A DNA stretch of 64,000 nucleotides from UMGS1649 sp045611765 (GCA_045611765.1 JAZKXT010000010.1:1-64000), one strand, 5' to 3'. Positions 25,057 through 34,274 are shown, counted from the first letter of the stretch. A program made the numbers and translations. Notes: generated from the sequence alone by a model not told the origin.

Positions 25057-25707
25057 ATGAAAAGAATGACAGAAGAATATGGTAGAACAGTTGAAGAAGC
25101 TATAAGAAAAGGACTTGAAACGCTTAAAGTTTCTAGAGATGATGTTAAAATAGTGGTAATAGACGAACCATCAAAAGGAATGCTAGGAATGCTTTCTAGC
25201 AAAATGGCTAAAGTAAGACTTACTGTAGAAAAGAAAGTAGATGAGGATCAGCTAGAAAAAACAGTTGTTAAAGCTCATGAAATATTAGGTAAAATATTTG
25301 AAATTACTGGCGATGATTCAAATTACATGGTAGAAAATGTAGATGGGAAAGTGTTAATAAAAATAGATTCTGGAGCATCAGCACATCTTATAGGATATAA
25401 AGGAAAAACAATTGAAGCCATTCAATCTACAATAAATTCAATACTTCAAAAGCAAGAAGAAGAGTATTCTAAAGTATTTGTAGAAGTAAATGACTACAAA
25501 AACAAAAAAGAAGAAAGATTAAAAGAATTAGCAAGAAGACTTGCTAAAAATGCGGTAAAATTTGGAAGAGATGTACGTTTAGAGCCAATGTCTGCATATG
25601 AGAGAATGGTAATACATACAGAACTTGCAAATAGAACCGATGTAACAACTGAAAGCTATGGTGAAGAACCAAGAAGAAGAGTTGTTATTAAGAAAGTAAG
25701 AAGATAA
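25057..25707 (+). CDS. khpB: RNA-binding protein KhpB/Jag (SpoIIIJ-associated)
   Basis: 216 residues from the ATG at 25057, one base after the yidC stop, with a GGGAGG site. Order: Jag-N domain (about 1-55, EEYGRTVEEAIRKGLETL), KH domain around SGASAHLIGYKGKTIEAIQ, then an R3H domain with ERMVIHTELANRTDVTTES. A conserved partner of yidC; the KhpA-KhpB family controls elongation and division in several Firmicutes. Confidence 0.92.
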   Translation: MKRMTEEYGRTVEEAIRKGLETLKVSRDDVKIVVIDEPSKGMLGMLSSKMAKVRLTVEKKVDEDQLEKTVVKAHEILGKIFEITGDDSNYMVENVDGKVLIKIDSGASAHLIGYKGKTIEAIQSTINSILQKQEEEYSKVFVEVNDYKNKKEERLKELARRLAKNAVKFGRDVRLEPMSAYERMVIHTELANRTDVTTESYGEEPRRRVVIKKVRR

Positions 25708-25711
25708 AACA

Positions 25712-25736
25712 AAAGGTCAGCAGAGGCTGACTTTTT
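25712..25736 (+). terminator. Terminator after khpB
   Basis: GTCAGC AGAG GCTGAC followed by five T (25716-25736). Confidence 0.85.
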
Positions 25737-25757
25737 AAAAGAAAGGAATATAAAATT

Positions 25758-27131
25758 ATGTTAACAGAAACTATTACTGCTATAAGCACAGGTGGAAATA
25801 GTAGTGGTATAAATATAATAAGAATTAGTGGGAAAAATGCGAAAGTTATTATAGATAATATATTTACAAACCACTCTAAATTAGAACATCAAAAAATAAT
25901 ATACGGTAAGATAGTTAACCCCTCTAATACAAAAATATTAGATGAGGTTCTTGTTTCATATTTTAAAGCACCCAAGAGTTTTACTGGAGAAGATGTGTGT
26001 GAGATAAATTGTCACGGTGGGAGAAAGGTTACGCTAGACATATTAAACCTTGTAGTGGCAGGTGGTGCGCGTTTAGCTGAACCAGGAGAGTTTTCTAAAA
26101 GAGCGTTTTTAAACGGTAAAATGGACTTATCTAAAGCTGAAGCAATAATTGATGTTATAAATGCAAAAACTTCTGCACAAGCAAAACTTGCTACAAACCA
26201 ATTAGAGGGCGGACTTCATGATAGAGTAGAGCAAATTAGGGATGAGCTTGTAACGTTAATGGCAGAAGTAGAAGTTAGTATAGATTATCCAGAATATGAT
26301 TACGAAGAAATAGATAATGGTAAATTAAATTCTAAATTAGAACAAATAGAAAAAGAAATTAATTTGCTAATTAAGACATATGATGATGGAAAATATATTA
26401 AAGATGGTGTAAACTTAGCTATAGTAGGCAATACAAATGTAGGCAAATCCTCGTTATTAAATACACTTCTCAACGAAGAAAAGGCTATAGTTACAGATAT
26501 AGAAGGAACTACAAGAGATGTTATTGAAGAAACTTTAGTTATAGGAAACTTAGTACTTAACGTATCAGATACGGCAGGTATAAGAGATACTGAAGATGTA
26601 GTAGAAGCAATAGGTGTAACAAAGAGTTTAAAAGCAATAGAAGATACCGATATGATAATATACCTTATAGATATAACTAGAGGAATAGATAATAAAGATA
26701 TAGAATTATTAGATAAAATAAAAGGATTAAACAAACCATATATAATTGGTTTAAATAAAATAGATATTTCACGTGAAAAGTTAAATGAAATAAAAGACAA
26801 ATTAAGTGGTTACAATAATGTAATTGCAATATCCACAGCTACAAGAGAGGGAATAGATGAATTAAAAGAAACAATTGAAACAATGTTTAATATTAATTCT
26901 TTTGATAGCGAGGAAAATAGAATAGTTGTAAATGAAAGACATAAACAATTGTTAGAAAAAGCAAAAGTTCATTTAAATAAAGCAAAAGAAATAACAGGAT
27001 TAGGCGAATCATTAGATATAGCAACAATAGATGTAAAAGAAGCTACTAGTCTTTTAGGAGAAATAACGGGAAAGGATACAAGTAGTGACGTAGTAAATAA
27101 GATATTTGAGAAATTCTGTTTAGGAAAGTAG
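25758..27131 (+). CDS. mnmE: tRNA modification GTPase MnmE
   Basis: 457-residue GTPase that with MnmG adds the aminomethyl group to wobble U34. Folate-binding N-domain with FTGEDVCEINCHGG, helical domain, G domain near residues 215-375 with GNTNVGKSSLLN, DTAG and NKID, and the C-terminal FCLGK with the essential Cys. A parS-like site (26767-26778) lies in its reading frame. Confidence 0.97.
   Translation: MLTETITAISTGGNSSGINIIRISGKNAKVIIDNIFTNHSKLEHQKIIYGKIVNPSNTKILDEVLVSYFKAPKSFTGEDVCEINCHGGRKVTLDILNLVVAGGARLAEPGEFSKRAFLNGKMDLSKAEAIIDVINAKTSAQAKLATNQLEGGLHDRVEQIRDELVTLMAEVEVSIDYPEYDYEEIDNGKLNSKLEQIEKEINLLIKTYDDGKYIKDGVNLAIVGNTNVGKSSLLNTLLNEEKAIVTDIEGTTRDVIEETLVIGNLVLNVSDTAGIRDTEDVVEAIGVTKSLKAIEDTDMIIYLIDITRGIDNKDIELLDKIKGLNKPYIIGLNKIDISREKLNEIKDKLSGYNNVIAISTATREGIDELKETIETMFNINSFDSEENRIVVNERHKQLLEKAKVHLNKAKEITGLGESLDIATIDVKEATSLLGEITGKDTSSDVVNKIFEKFCLGK
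26767..26778. other. parS-like site in mnmE
   Basis: TTTCACGTGAAA, the perfect 12-bp core of the parS palindrome recognised by Spo0J/ParB. The flanks differ from the 16-bp consensus. It lies about 4 kb before parB and 4-6 kb from the origin. Confidence 0.65.
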
Positions 27132-27138
27132 GAAGAAT

Positions 27139-29037
27139 ATGGAGTATAAAGATATAGACTATGATGTTATAGTAATAGGAGGAGGGCATGCTGGAATTGA
27201 AGCGGCGCTTGCCGCTGCGCGCCTTGGAAAGTCTACGGCTATGCTTGTAATGAATATGGATTCTGTTGCAAATATGCCATGCAATCCAAGTATTGGGGGA
27301 ACATCGAAAGGACATCTAGTTAGAGAAATAGATGCCTTAGGTGGACAAATGGGTATTGCAGCTGATGAATGTTTAGTGCAGTCTAAGATGCTAAATTCTT
27401 CTAAAGGGCCGGCTGTACACTCTTTGAGAGCACAAATAGATAGAAAAAAATACCATATGTATATGAAGAATGTATTAGAGAATCAAGACAATTTAGATAT
27501 AATACAAAGTGAAGCAGTAGAGATATTAGCAGCGGATAATGTAATTACTGGCGTTAAAACAAAAAATGGTGCTATTTTTGGCTGTAAAGCTGTAATTGTG
27601 GCAACAGGAACATATCTAAAAGGTAAAGTTATAATAGGTGAAGTATCCTATGAAAGTGGCCCAGATGGAGTGTTCCCGGCAAATGAGCTGTCCAAAAGTT
27701 TGATTAATTTAGGTATAGAATTAAGACGTTTTAAAACAGGAACTCCAGCTAGAATAAATGTAAAAACTATGGATTTAAGCAAAATGGAAGTTCAAAAAGG
27801 AGATGATGAGATAATACCATTCTCATTTACAAATGAAGAGAATGAAGAATTACGCTCAAGACCACAAATAGACTGCTATTTAACGTATACTAACGACGAA
27901 ACACATAAAGAAATTAAAGCCAATATACATCGTTCGCCTATGTTTAATGGTGTGATAGAGGGAATAGGACCAAGGTATTGCCCTTCTATAGAAGATAAAG
28001 TAATGAGATTTGCAGATAAAGAAAGACATCAAATATTCATTGAGCCAATGGGAGATAATACTAACGAGATGTATATTCAGGGGATGTCTTCATCACTTCC
28101 GGAAGAGGTTCAAAAGAGACTATATAAAACGGTTCCGGGCTTAGAAAATTGTAGGTTTATGCGCTCAGCATATGCAATAGAGTATGACTGTATAGATTCA
28201 ACAAATCTTACACTTGGACTTAAATATAAAGACATAACTGGACTATATTTTGCAGGTCAAATTAATGGAAGTTCAGGATATGAAGAAGCTGCTGCACAAG
28301 GCTTAATTGCTGGAATTAACGCATCAAGAAACATAGACGGAAAAGATGAATTTACATTAGACAGGTCTGAAGCATATATTGGTGTATTAATTGATGATCT
28401 AATTACAAAAGGAACAAACGAGCCATATAGAATGATGACTTCTCGTTCAGAATATAGATTAATGTTAAGACAAGATAATGCTGATTTAAGACTAACAGAA
28501 AAAGGCTATAAAGTAGGCCTTATAAGCGAGGAAAGATATAATAAATTTTTAGACAAAAAAGCTTTAATTGAGCAAGAATTAGAAAGAGTTAAAGCTACTG
28601 TTATAAAGGCAGATGAAGAAACAAATAAAATTTTAACAGAAAATGAAAGTTCAAACATTACTAGAGGCACAAAACTTTCAGAACTTTTAAAGAGAACAGA
28701 ACTTACATATAACATGTTAGAATCAGTGGATAAAACTAGAGACAAACTTCCTAAATCTGTTGTAGAACAAGTAGAGATTCAAGTTAAATATGAAGGATAT
28801 ATTAAGTTACAACAAGAACAAATAGACAGATTTAAAAAGCTAGAGGAAAAGAAATTATCTAGCGATATAGATTACGAACAAATAAAAGGTTTAAGTTTGG
28901 AAGCAAGACAAAAATTAAACAAACAAAAGCCTACATCTGTAGGACAAGCTTCAAGAATATCCGGTGTATCTCCAGCGGATATATCTGTATTATTAATATA
29001 TATTGCACAAAAAGACTTTAGTAAGAAAGAGGTGTAA
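27139..29037 (+). CDS. mnmG: tRNA uridine-5-carboxymethylaminomethyl modification enzyme MnmG
   Basis: 632-residue FAD protein, partner of MnmE. Dinucleotide-binding start VIGGGHAGIEAALAAARLG, then NPSIGGTSKGHLVREIDALGG, the second signature GPRYCPSIEDK, and GQINGSSGYEEAAAQGLIAG. The C-terminal helical domain ends with a typical SGVSPADISVLLIY. It starts 7 bases after mnmE. Confidence 0.97.
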   Translation: MEYKDIDYDVIVIGGGHAGIEAALAAARLGKSTAMLVMNMDSVANMPCNPSIGGTSKGHLVREIDALGGQMGIAADECLVQSKMLNSSKGPAVHSLRAQIDRKKYHMYMKNVLENQDNLDIIQSEAVEILAADNVITGVKTKNGAIFGCKAVIVATGTYLKGKVIIGEVSYESGPDGVFPANELSKSLINLGIELRRFKTGTPARINVKTMDLSKMEVQKGDDEIIPFSFTNEENEELRSRPQIDCYLTYTNDETHKEIKANIHRSPMFNGVIEGIGPRYCPSIEDKVMRFADKERHQIFIEPMGDNTNEMYIQGMSSSLPEEVQKRLYKTVPGLENCRFMRSAYAIEYDCIDSTNLTLGLKYKDITGLYFAGQINGSSGYEEAAAQGLIAGINASRNIDGKDEFTLDRSEAYIGVLIDDLITKGTNEPYRMMTSRSEYRLMLRQDNADLRLTEKGYKVGLISEERYNKFLDKKALIEQELERVKATVIKADEETNKILTENESSNITRGTKLSELLKRTELTYNMLESVDKTRDKLPKSVVEQVEIQVKYEGYIKLQQEQIDRFKKLEEKKLSSDIDYEQIKGLSLEARQKLNKQKPTSVGQASRISGVSPADISVLLIYIAQKDFSKKEV

Positions 29038-29052
29038 TTTCACGTGAAATTA
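29035..29052. other. parS-like site at the rsmG start
   Basis: TAATTTCACGTGAAATTA, an 18-bp perfect palindrome whose 12-bp core matches the parS consensus. It contains the GTG start codon of rsmG, so ParB binding could also affect that gene. About 2 kb upstream of parB. Confidence 0.72.
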
Positions 29053-29778
29053 ACAAAAGAACAGTTTAAACAAAAAACAGCTGAAATGGTTGCTAACACT
29101 GGCATAGAGCTAAATAACAATCAACTAGAAAAGTTATATTTATATAAAGAAATGCTTGTAGAATGGAATGAAAAAATAAATCTAACGGCCATTACAGATG
29201 ATGAAGAAATTATAGCAAAACATATAGTTGACTCATTAGAAATAGTTAAATATATAAAATATGGACAAAGTATAATTGATGTTGGAACTGGTGCTGGTCT
29301 TCCAGGAATTATTATTGCAATATATTTTGAAGGTAATGTAAATATTACTTTGTTTGATGCTTTAAATAAGAGAATACTTTTCTTACAACAAGTAATAGAA
29401 AAATTAGGACTAACTAATGTACAAGCAATTCACGGCAGAGCAGAAGAAACATCTAAAGATATAAACTTTAGAGAATCTTACGATGTAGCTGTAAGTAGGG
29501 CTGTAGCAAGACTTAATATTCTTTTAGAGTTAACGGTTCCATTTGTAAAAGTCGGTGGTGACTGTATATATATGAAGGCAGATAAGACAAAAGAAGAACT
29601 TGACGAATCTAAAAGAGCAATAAAAGAATTAGAATTAAGTTTAACTAGTGTAAATGAATATAGTGTACAAATGGAAGAGCAAAAATTAAATCATACTATA
29701 ATTACTTTAAGTAAACTAAAAGGCACTAAAGATAAGTATCCTAGGCAGTTTGCAAAAATTAAGAAAAATCCGCTATAG
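29044..29778 (+). CDS. rsmG: 16S rRNA (guanine527-N7)-methyltransferase RsmG
   Basis: 244 residues with a GTG start at 29044 preceded by GAGGTG. Class I SAM-binding fold: the IIDVGTGAGLPGI glycine-rich loop, LFDALNKRILFL, HGRAEE and SRAVARLN motifs. Methylates G527 of 16S rRNA. Conserved gene between mnmG and the par genes. Confidence 0.95.
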   Translation: MKLTKEQFKQKTAEMVANTGIELNNNQLEKLYLYKEMLVEWNEKINLTAITDDEEIIAKHIVDSLEIVKYIKYGQSIIDVGTGAGLPGIIIAIYFEGNVNITLFDALNKRILFLQQVIEKLGLTNVQAIHGRAEETSKDINFRESYDVAVSRAVARLNILLELTVPFVKVGGDCIYMKADKTKEELDESKRAIKELELSLTSVNEYSVQMEEQKLNHTIITLSKLKGTKDKYPRQFAKIKKNPL

Positions 29779-29807
29779 TTGAAAAATAAGTAAAAATATG
29801 ATATAAT
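29779..29807 (+). promoter_or_regulatory. Promoter of the 29859 gene
   Basis: TTGAAA (29779-29784), 17 bases, TATAAT (29802-29807), directly after the rsmG stop. Confidence 0.8.
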
Positions 29808-29858
29808 CACTCTTGTAGATAAGTAAATCTTAAGAAAACTTTCAAAGGAGTGATTTTT

Positions 29859-30143
29859 TTGGCAAAAAAAATTAATTGCAAAGATGGGCTAGACAAAAAG
29901 CAGGAGATTGAAGCAAGAAGATTAAGAGTTAAACTTGAAGAAGGTGACGAAGAGACTTTAGAAAAATATCATGACATATATGTTGCTTGGTATAATTCTA
30001 AAGAACCCAGTTTTGCAGAGTTTCTGAAAAATAAAAATATTGTTTATGCTTCGGCATATGCAAGAATTAAAGATAAGTTTAAAAGAAATGAAGTAAAATT
30101 AAGAATTATAAACTACAATAAAAAGAAATGTGTAGAAACATAA
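29859..30143 (+). CDS. Small charged protein (94 aa), unknown, TTG start
   Basis: 94 residues rich in Lys, Glu and Arg, helical, no membrane segment: MAKKINCKDGLDKKQ then RRLRVKLEEGDEETLEKYHD and YASAYARIKDKFKR. I do not recognise a family. Its C-terminal half could be a helix-turn-helix-like nucleic acid binder (inference). The TTG at 29859 is 8 bases past a GGAG site; a GTG at 29850 overlaps that site. It has its own promoter and a very strong terminator between rsmG and parA. Confidence 0.65.
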   Translation: MAKKINCKDGLDKKQEIEARRLRVKLEEGDEETLEKYHDIYVAWYNSKEPSFAEFLKNKNIVYASAYARIKDKFKRNEVKLRIINYNKKKCVET

Positions 30144-30156
30144 TCAATAAACTTGA

Positions 30157-30195
30157 GAGCAAATCTGAAAAAATTCAGGTTTGCTCTTTTTTTTT
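30157..30195 (+). terminator. Strong terminator before parA
   Basis: 13-bp stem GAGCAAATCTGAA / TTCAGGTTTGCTC (one G-T pair), 4-base loop, then nine T. Confidence 0.93.
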
Positions 30196-30234
30196 GTAAT
30201 TAAATGTAATATAATAAGGCAAGAGGTGAAACTT

Positions 30235-31011
30235 GTGACAAAAATAATAGCAATAGCAAACCAAAAGGGTGGAGTAGGAAAAACAACTACTGCAATAAAT
30301 TTAAGTACTTGTGTAGCAGAAAGAGGGAAGAAGGTTCTATTAATAGATATAGACCCTCAAGGAAATGCAACAAGTGGCGTAGGTATAAATAAACAACCAG
30401 ACGACAAATCAATATATGACGTTCTTGTAAACGACGAACCTATGGTTAACATAATAAAACCAACGATGGTAAAAAATTTACATATATGTCAGTCAAGTAT
30501 AAATCTAGCGGGAGCAGAAGTTGAGCTTGTATCTTTAATGGCAAGGGAAACTAGATTAAAAAAAGCAATTGAAGAGTTAGAGCAGTATTACGATTATATA
30601 ATTATGGACTGTCCACCATCATTGGGATTAATAACTCTTAATGCTTTTGCTGCTGCATCTAGCGTACTGGTACCAATACAATGCGAATACTATGCTTTAG
30701 AAGGATTAGGGCAGCTAGTTAATACTATAAAGCTTGTTCAAAAGAATCTAAATCCGGATTTAGAAATAGAAGGCGTAGTTATGACTATGTATGATTCTAG
30801 GACAAGATTATCTAATCAAGTGGCAGAAGAAGTTAAAAAGTATTTTGGAGCAAAAGTATTTGATACTGTTATTCCAAGGAATATTAGGCTTAGTGAGGCG
30901 CCAAGTCACGGCTTACCAATATCAGTATATGATCCATTGTCTAAAGGTGCTAGAACATATAAGAAATTGGCTAAAGAATTAATAAGTAAAAATAAAGAAC
31001 AGAAGAAATAG
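30235..31011 (+). CDS. parA: Chromosome partition ATPase ParA/Soj
   Basis: 258 residues from a GTG at 30235 behind an AGAGGTG site. Deviant Walker A NQKGGVGKTTTAINLS, Walker A' LLIDIDPQGNATSG, and the IMDCPPSLGLITLNA Walker B. Acts with ParB and parS in origin segregation, and in sporulating species links this to DnaA and Spo0A. Overlong upstream reading runs into the preceding terminator. Confidence 0.94.
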   Translation: MTKIIAIANQKGGVGKTTTAINLSTCVAERGKKVLLIDIDPQGNATSGVGINKQPDDKSIYDVLVNDEPMVNIIKPTMVKNLHICQSSINLAGAEVELVSLMARETRLKKAIEELEQYYDYIIMDCPPSLGLITLNAFAAASSVLVPIQCEYYALEGLGQLVNTIKLVQKNLNPDLEIEGVVMTMYDSRTRLSNQVAEEVKKYFGAKVFDTVIPRNIRLSEAPSHGLPISVYDPLSKGARTYKKLAKELISKNKEQKK

Positions 31012-31020
31012 GAGGTAAAT

Positions 31021-31896
31021 ATGGCTACTAAAGGATTAGGAAGAGGATTAAATGCTTTTTTTGATGATATTGAAGAAGTCAAAAGTGTGTCTGAAGATAA
31101 AAAGGCAGTAGTAGATAAAGTTGTAGAACTTAATATGGCTGAGGTTGAGCCAATGTTAAACCAACCAAGAAAAGTTTTCGATAAAAAGAAGTTAGAAGAA
31201 CTTGCAAACTCTGTTAGGGAGCATGGTGTTATACAGCCAATTCTTGTTGTGAAAAACGAAGACGGATATAACATCGTTGCAGGTGAAAGAAGATGGAGAG
31301 CAGCTAAAATAGTTGGTCTTAAAACAATACCAGCTATTGTTAAAGACTATACAGATACAAAGAAAAAACAGGTGGCTCTTATAGAAAATATTCAAAGAGA
31401 AGATTTGAATGTGATGGAAGTTGCTGTAGCGTTAAAGGAACTTATGGATATGGAAGAATACAGTGTAACAGATGTAGCTAAAGTAACAGGAAAAAGCCAA
31501 TCTACTGTATCTAACATAGTAAGACTTTTAAAACTTACTCCGGATGTTCAAAAATTAGTTTTGGATGGAGAACTTGTTGAAGGGCAAGCAAGAGCGCTTT
31601 TAGCAGTAGAAGATGCCGACGAACAATTAAGAGTAGCAAAGAAAATTATAGAGAAAAAACTTACTGTAAGAGAAGTTGAAAAGCTAATTTATGATGATGC
31701 AAATAAATATAATGTAAAAAAGAAGAAAGTAGCAAAGAAAAATAGCATTTATAGAGCCGTAGAAGACAAATTAAGTGAGTATTTTGGTATGAAGGTAAAA
31801 GTAGATGCCTCAAGACCAAAACCTCGTTTAATAGTGGAATATTACAATAACGAAGGATTAGAGAGTTTATTAGATAAATTAAATATTAAATTATAA
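31021..31896 (+). CDS. parB: Chromosome partition CTPase ParB/Spo0J
   Basis: 291 residues. N-terminal LGRGLNAFFDD that touches ParA, the CTP-binding Box II VAGERRWRAAKIVG, the IENIQREDLNVMEVA segment, a helix-turn-helix (VTDVAKVTGKSQSTVSNIVRLL) that reads parS, and a C-terminal dimer domain. GGAGG site 9 bases after parA. Two parS-like sites lie 2 and 4 kb upstream. Confidence 0.95.
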   Translation: MATKGLGRGLNAFFDDIEEVKSVSEDKKAVVDKVVELNMAEVEPMLNQPRKVFDKKKLEELANSVREHGVIQPILVVKNEDGYNIVAGERRWRAAKIVGLKTIPAIVKDYTDTKKKQVALIENIQREDLNVMEVAVALKELMDMEEYSVTDVAKVTGKSQSTVSNIVRLLKLTPDVQKLVLDGELVEGQARALLAVEDADEQLRVAKKIIEKKLTVREVEKLIYDDANKYNVKKKKVAKKNSIYRAVEDKLSEYFGMKVKVDASRPKPRLIVEYYNNEGLESLLDKLNIKL

Positions 31897-31910
31897 TATA
31901 AGGAGCAATT

Positions 31911-32459
31911 ATGGAATTTAATATTACAAATATAATAATTATACTATTATCTGTAGTTACAGTGACTAATCTAGTATTGTTAATTATAAATAATATTAAA
32001 GTTAAAAAGTACCAAAATCTATATGAAAAAGCACTTGCTAAGTTTAATTCCCATAAAGATATAAACATCGAATTTGATAAATTATATGATAGATTGACCG
32101 AAGTAGAATGTAAAGCAAATTCATCTGTGGACAGTGTGAATAACTTAACAGAGAAAATAAAGAGCAACGTGCAAAAAATAGGTTTTGTGAAATATAATGC
32201 ATATGATGATACAGATAACAAACTAAGTTTCGCGCTTGCATTATTAGATGAAAATGAAAATGGAGTATTAATTAATCATATATATTCTAAACATGGTTCT
32301 AACATCTATGCTAAACTTGTTACAAGTGGTAAAGTTGAAGACAGAATTTCAGAAGAGGAAGAAAAGGCATTAAAAGAAGCATTAGAAGATAGAGGCTTTA
32401 AGCAAAGAAAAGTAATAGAAACGAGCAAAACAATGAAAAAGAAAGCTAACAAAAAATAA
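31911..32459 (+). CDS. DUF4446 family membrane protein
   Basis: 182 residues: one membrane helix (about 8-28), a coiled region, then the conserved DUF4446 core VQKIGFVKYNAYDD and LSFALALLDENENGVLINHIY, and a Lys-rich tail. Usually found directly after parB in clostridia, as here; function unknown. AAGGAG site 14 bases after parB. Confidence 0.85.
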   Translation: MEFNITNIIIILLSVVTVTNLVLLIINNIKVKKYQNLYEKALAKFNSHKDINIEFDKLYDRLTEVECKANSSVDSVNNLTEKIKSNVQKIGFVKYNAYDDTDNKLSFALALLDENENGVLINHIYSKHGSNIYAKLVTSGKVEDRISEEEEKALKEALEDRGFKQRKVIETSKTMKKKANKK

Positions 32460-32474
32460 ATTTTACTAAAACTA

Positions 32475-32502
32475 TTGACAAACAAGATTAATTTGGTATA
32501 AT
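32475..32502 (+). promoter_or_regulatory. tRNA-Ser operon promoter
   Basis: TTGACA (32475-32480), 16 bases, TATAAT (32497-32502), 15 bases before the first tRNA. Confidence 0.88.
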
Positions 32503-32517
32503 TAGTCTTGTACTTAA

Positions 32518-32606
32518 GGAAGAGTGTCCGAGTGGTTTAAGGAGCCAGTCTTGAAAACTGGTGATGTCGAAAGGCACCGTGGGTTCGAATCCTACCTCTT
32601 CCGCCA
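32518..32606 (+). tRNA. tRNA-Ser (anticodon TGA)
   Basis: 89 bases with encoded CCA. Acceptor GGAAGAG / CTCTTCC, anticodon stem CCAGT / ACTGG with loop CTTGAAA giving TGA, long variable arm typical of class II tRNA, and GGTTCGAATCC T arm. Confidence 0.97.
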
Positions 32607-32643
32607 CAATTTGGAAGCTTAATCAAGCTTCCTTAATTTATAT

Positions 32644-32736
32644 GGAGAGTTACCCAAGAGGCCGAAGGGGACTGTTTGCTAAACAGTTAGTGTCCAATTA
32701 CGGGCAGGGAGGGTTCGAATCCCTCACTCTCCGCCA
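32644..32736 (+). tRNA. tRNA-Ser (anticodon GCT)
   Basis: 93 bases with encoded CCA. Acceptor GGAGAGT / ACTCTCC, anticodon stem ACTGT / ACAGT with loop TTGCTAA giving GCT, long variable arm, GGGTTCGAATCCC T arm. Co-transcribed with the preceding tRNA-Ser. Confidence 0.97.
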
Positions 32737-32740
32737 AAGT

Positions 32741-32770
32741 AGCATTATCATTAGATAGTGTTATTTTTTT
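32741..32770 (+). terminator. Terminator after the tRNA-Ser pair
   Basis: AGCATTATC / GATAGTGTT (two G-T pairs), 4-base loop, followed by a T-rich run. Confidence 0.8.
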
Positions 32771-32833
32771 ACTTTTAATTTGTTTAAAATCATAGTATAA
32801 TAAGAAAAATGTTTTTATGTAAGGAATGGTATA

Positions 32834-33460
32834 ATGAATTTTGGAGAAAAAATACAAAAATTAAGAAATCAAAACAAATGGACACAAGAAGAATTAGCTG
32901 AAAAGTTATATATATCAAGAACTGCAGTATCAAAGTGGGAAAGTGGAAAAGGATATCCAAATATTGATTCATTAAAAGAAATAGCAAAAATATTTAATAT
33001 AACAATAGATGAACTATTATCTGGTGAAGAAATAATAGGTATTGCAAAGAATGAAAACAATACAAATATAAAGAAAGTTAATAATTTAATATATGGATTA
33101 TTAGATGTAATCAGTATATTGTTTATATTTCTACCTTTATATGCTAAAAAAACAGAAAGTTTTGTTTATTCAGTATCATTATTTAATGCAAATGAAATAA
33201 GTAGTTTTTTAAAGATAGGATATATTGTGTTTCTGTTGGTTTTATCATTAATAGGTATTATTGAGATTATAATAAATTTTATAGATAATAAAAAAATACA
33301 AAGAATTATTAATATAATATCTCTTATACTACAAACAGTATCAATTTTATTTTTTGCAATATCAAGGCAAACTTACTTAACTTCAATTATATTTATTATA
33401 TTAATAATAAAAGTGGCTATAGTAATTAAAAATATAGCAAATGAAAAAGATGTATTATAA
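32834..33460 (+). CDS. XRE-family HTH protein with membrane domain
   Basis: 208 residues. Helix-turn-helix at 5-60 (WTQEELAEKLYISRTAVSKWE, IAKIFNITIDELLSGE) followed by about four membrane helices (near 85-105, 125-150, 160-180, 185-200). Such proteins are found widely in Firmicutes as membrane-tethered regulators; target unknown. Upstream of the PAP2 gene, possibly functionally linked. Confidence 0.85.
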   Translation: MNFGEKIQKLRNQNKWTQEELAEKLYISRTAVSKWESGKGYPNIDSLKEIAKIFNITIDELLSGEEIIGIAKNENNTNIKKVNNLIYGLLDVISILFIFLPLYAKKTESFVYSVSLFNANEISSFLKIGYIVFLLVLSLIGIIEIIINFIDNKKIQRIINIISLILQTVSILFFAISRQTYLTSIIFIILIIKVAIVIKNIANEKDVL

Positions 33461-33543
33461 AAGCTTTGAAATGATTAATGTTACTAAAAGTGTCAAATAA
33501 AATAACAATGTGAAATAAAGTTTCTTTACTCATTAGAATATAT

Positions 33544-33586
33544 ATAATAAACTCCTTTTGGGATTAACCTGAAAGGAGTTTATTAT
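33544..33586 (+). promoter_or_regulatory. Hairpin masking the PAP2 ribosome binding site
   Basis: ATAATAAACTCCTTT (33544-33558) pairs perfectly over 15 bases with 33572-33586, which contains the AAAGGAG ribosome binding site and the first two bases of the ATG. The loop is 13 bases. No T run follows the stem, so it is not a normal terminator. Confidence 0.75.
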
Positions 33587-34238
33587 GAAAAAGGGAAAAA
33601 GTAATTTTTTAGTTAGTACAATTTTAATTTTATCAGCAATAGTATTTACAATTTTAGTTAAAGTAGTAGATGTGCAATCCGTTGGAGTAAACGGAACTAG
33701 TATTGGATTTGCAACAATTAACATGCTAATATTTAAATCTATAGGTGTAAATATGGTATGTTACCATATTACGGATTGCCTAGGCTTAGTTCCTATTTTG
33801 ATAGCAACAGTTTATGCTATTATAGGCGTCATCCAATTAGTAAAAAGAAAGAGCTTATTTAAAGTAGATAAAGAAATCATATTATTAGGAATATTTTATA
33901 TTGTAGTAATAGCTATATATGTATTATTTGAAAAAGTAATAATTAACTATAGACCAATACTAATGAATGGATATTTGGAAGCATCCTATCCTTCATCGCA
34001 TACATTAATGACGATATGTTTATGTGGAAGTTCCATTATGATAAATAAGAAATTGTTTAATAACAAGTTTTCAAAACATATTAATATATTATCTGTTATT
34101 ATTATTTTAATTACAGTTATTGGTAGATTGATATCAGGAGTTCATTGGTTTACAGATATTGTAGGAGGAATAATTATATCAATATCACTATTAATGACAT
34201 TGCGTTCAATAATAGAAAAAATAACAAAAGATGATTAA
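33585..34238 (+). CDS. PAP2 family membrane phosphatase
   Basis: 217 residues, about six membrane helices. The three phosphatase motifs are complete: KVIINYRP (near residue 121), YPSSHT (about 137-142), and RLISGVHWFTDIVGG (about 185-199) with the catalytic His pair. Family members dephosphorylate undecaprenyl pyrophosphate, phosphatidic acid or phosphatidylglycerol phosphate; substrate not decidable here. Translation start lies in a strong hairpin. Confidence 0.88.
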   Translation: MKKGKSNFLVSTILILSAIVFTILVKVVDVQSVGVNGTSIGFATINMLIFKSIGVNMVCYHITDCLGLVPILIATVYAIIGVIQLVKRKSLFKVDKEIILLGIFYIVVIAIYVLFEKVIINYRPILMNGYLEASYPSSHTLMTICLCGSSIMINKKLFNNKFSKHINILSVIIILITVIGRLISGVHWFTDIVGGIIISISLLMTLRSIIEKITKDD

Positions 34239-34274
34239 TTATATTTAATTAAAAATTAAGTAAAAGAGACTGAA

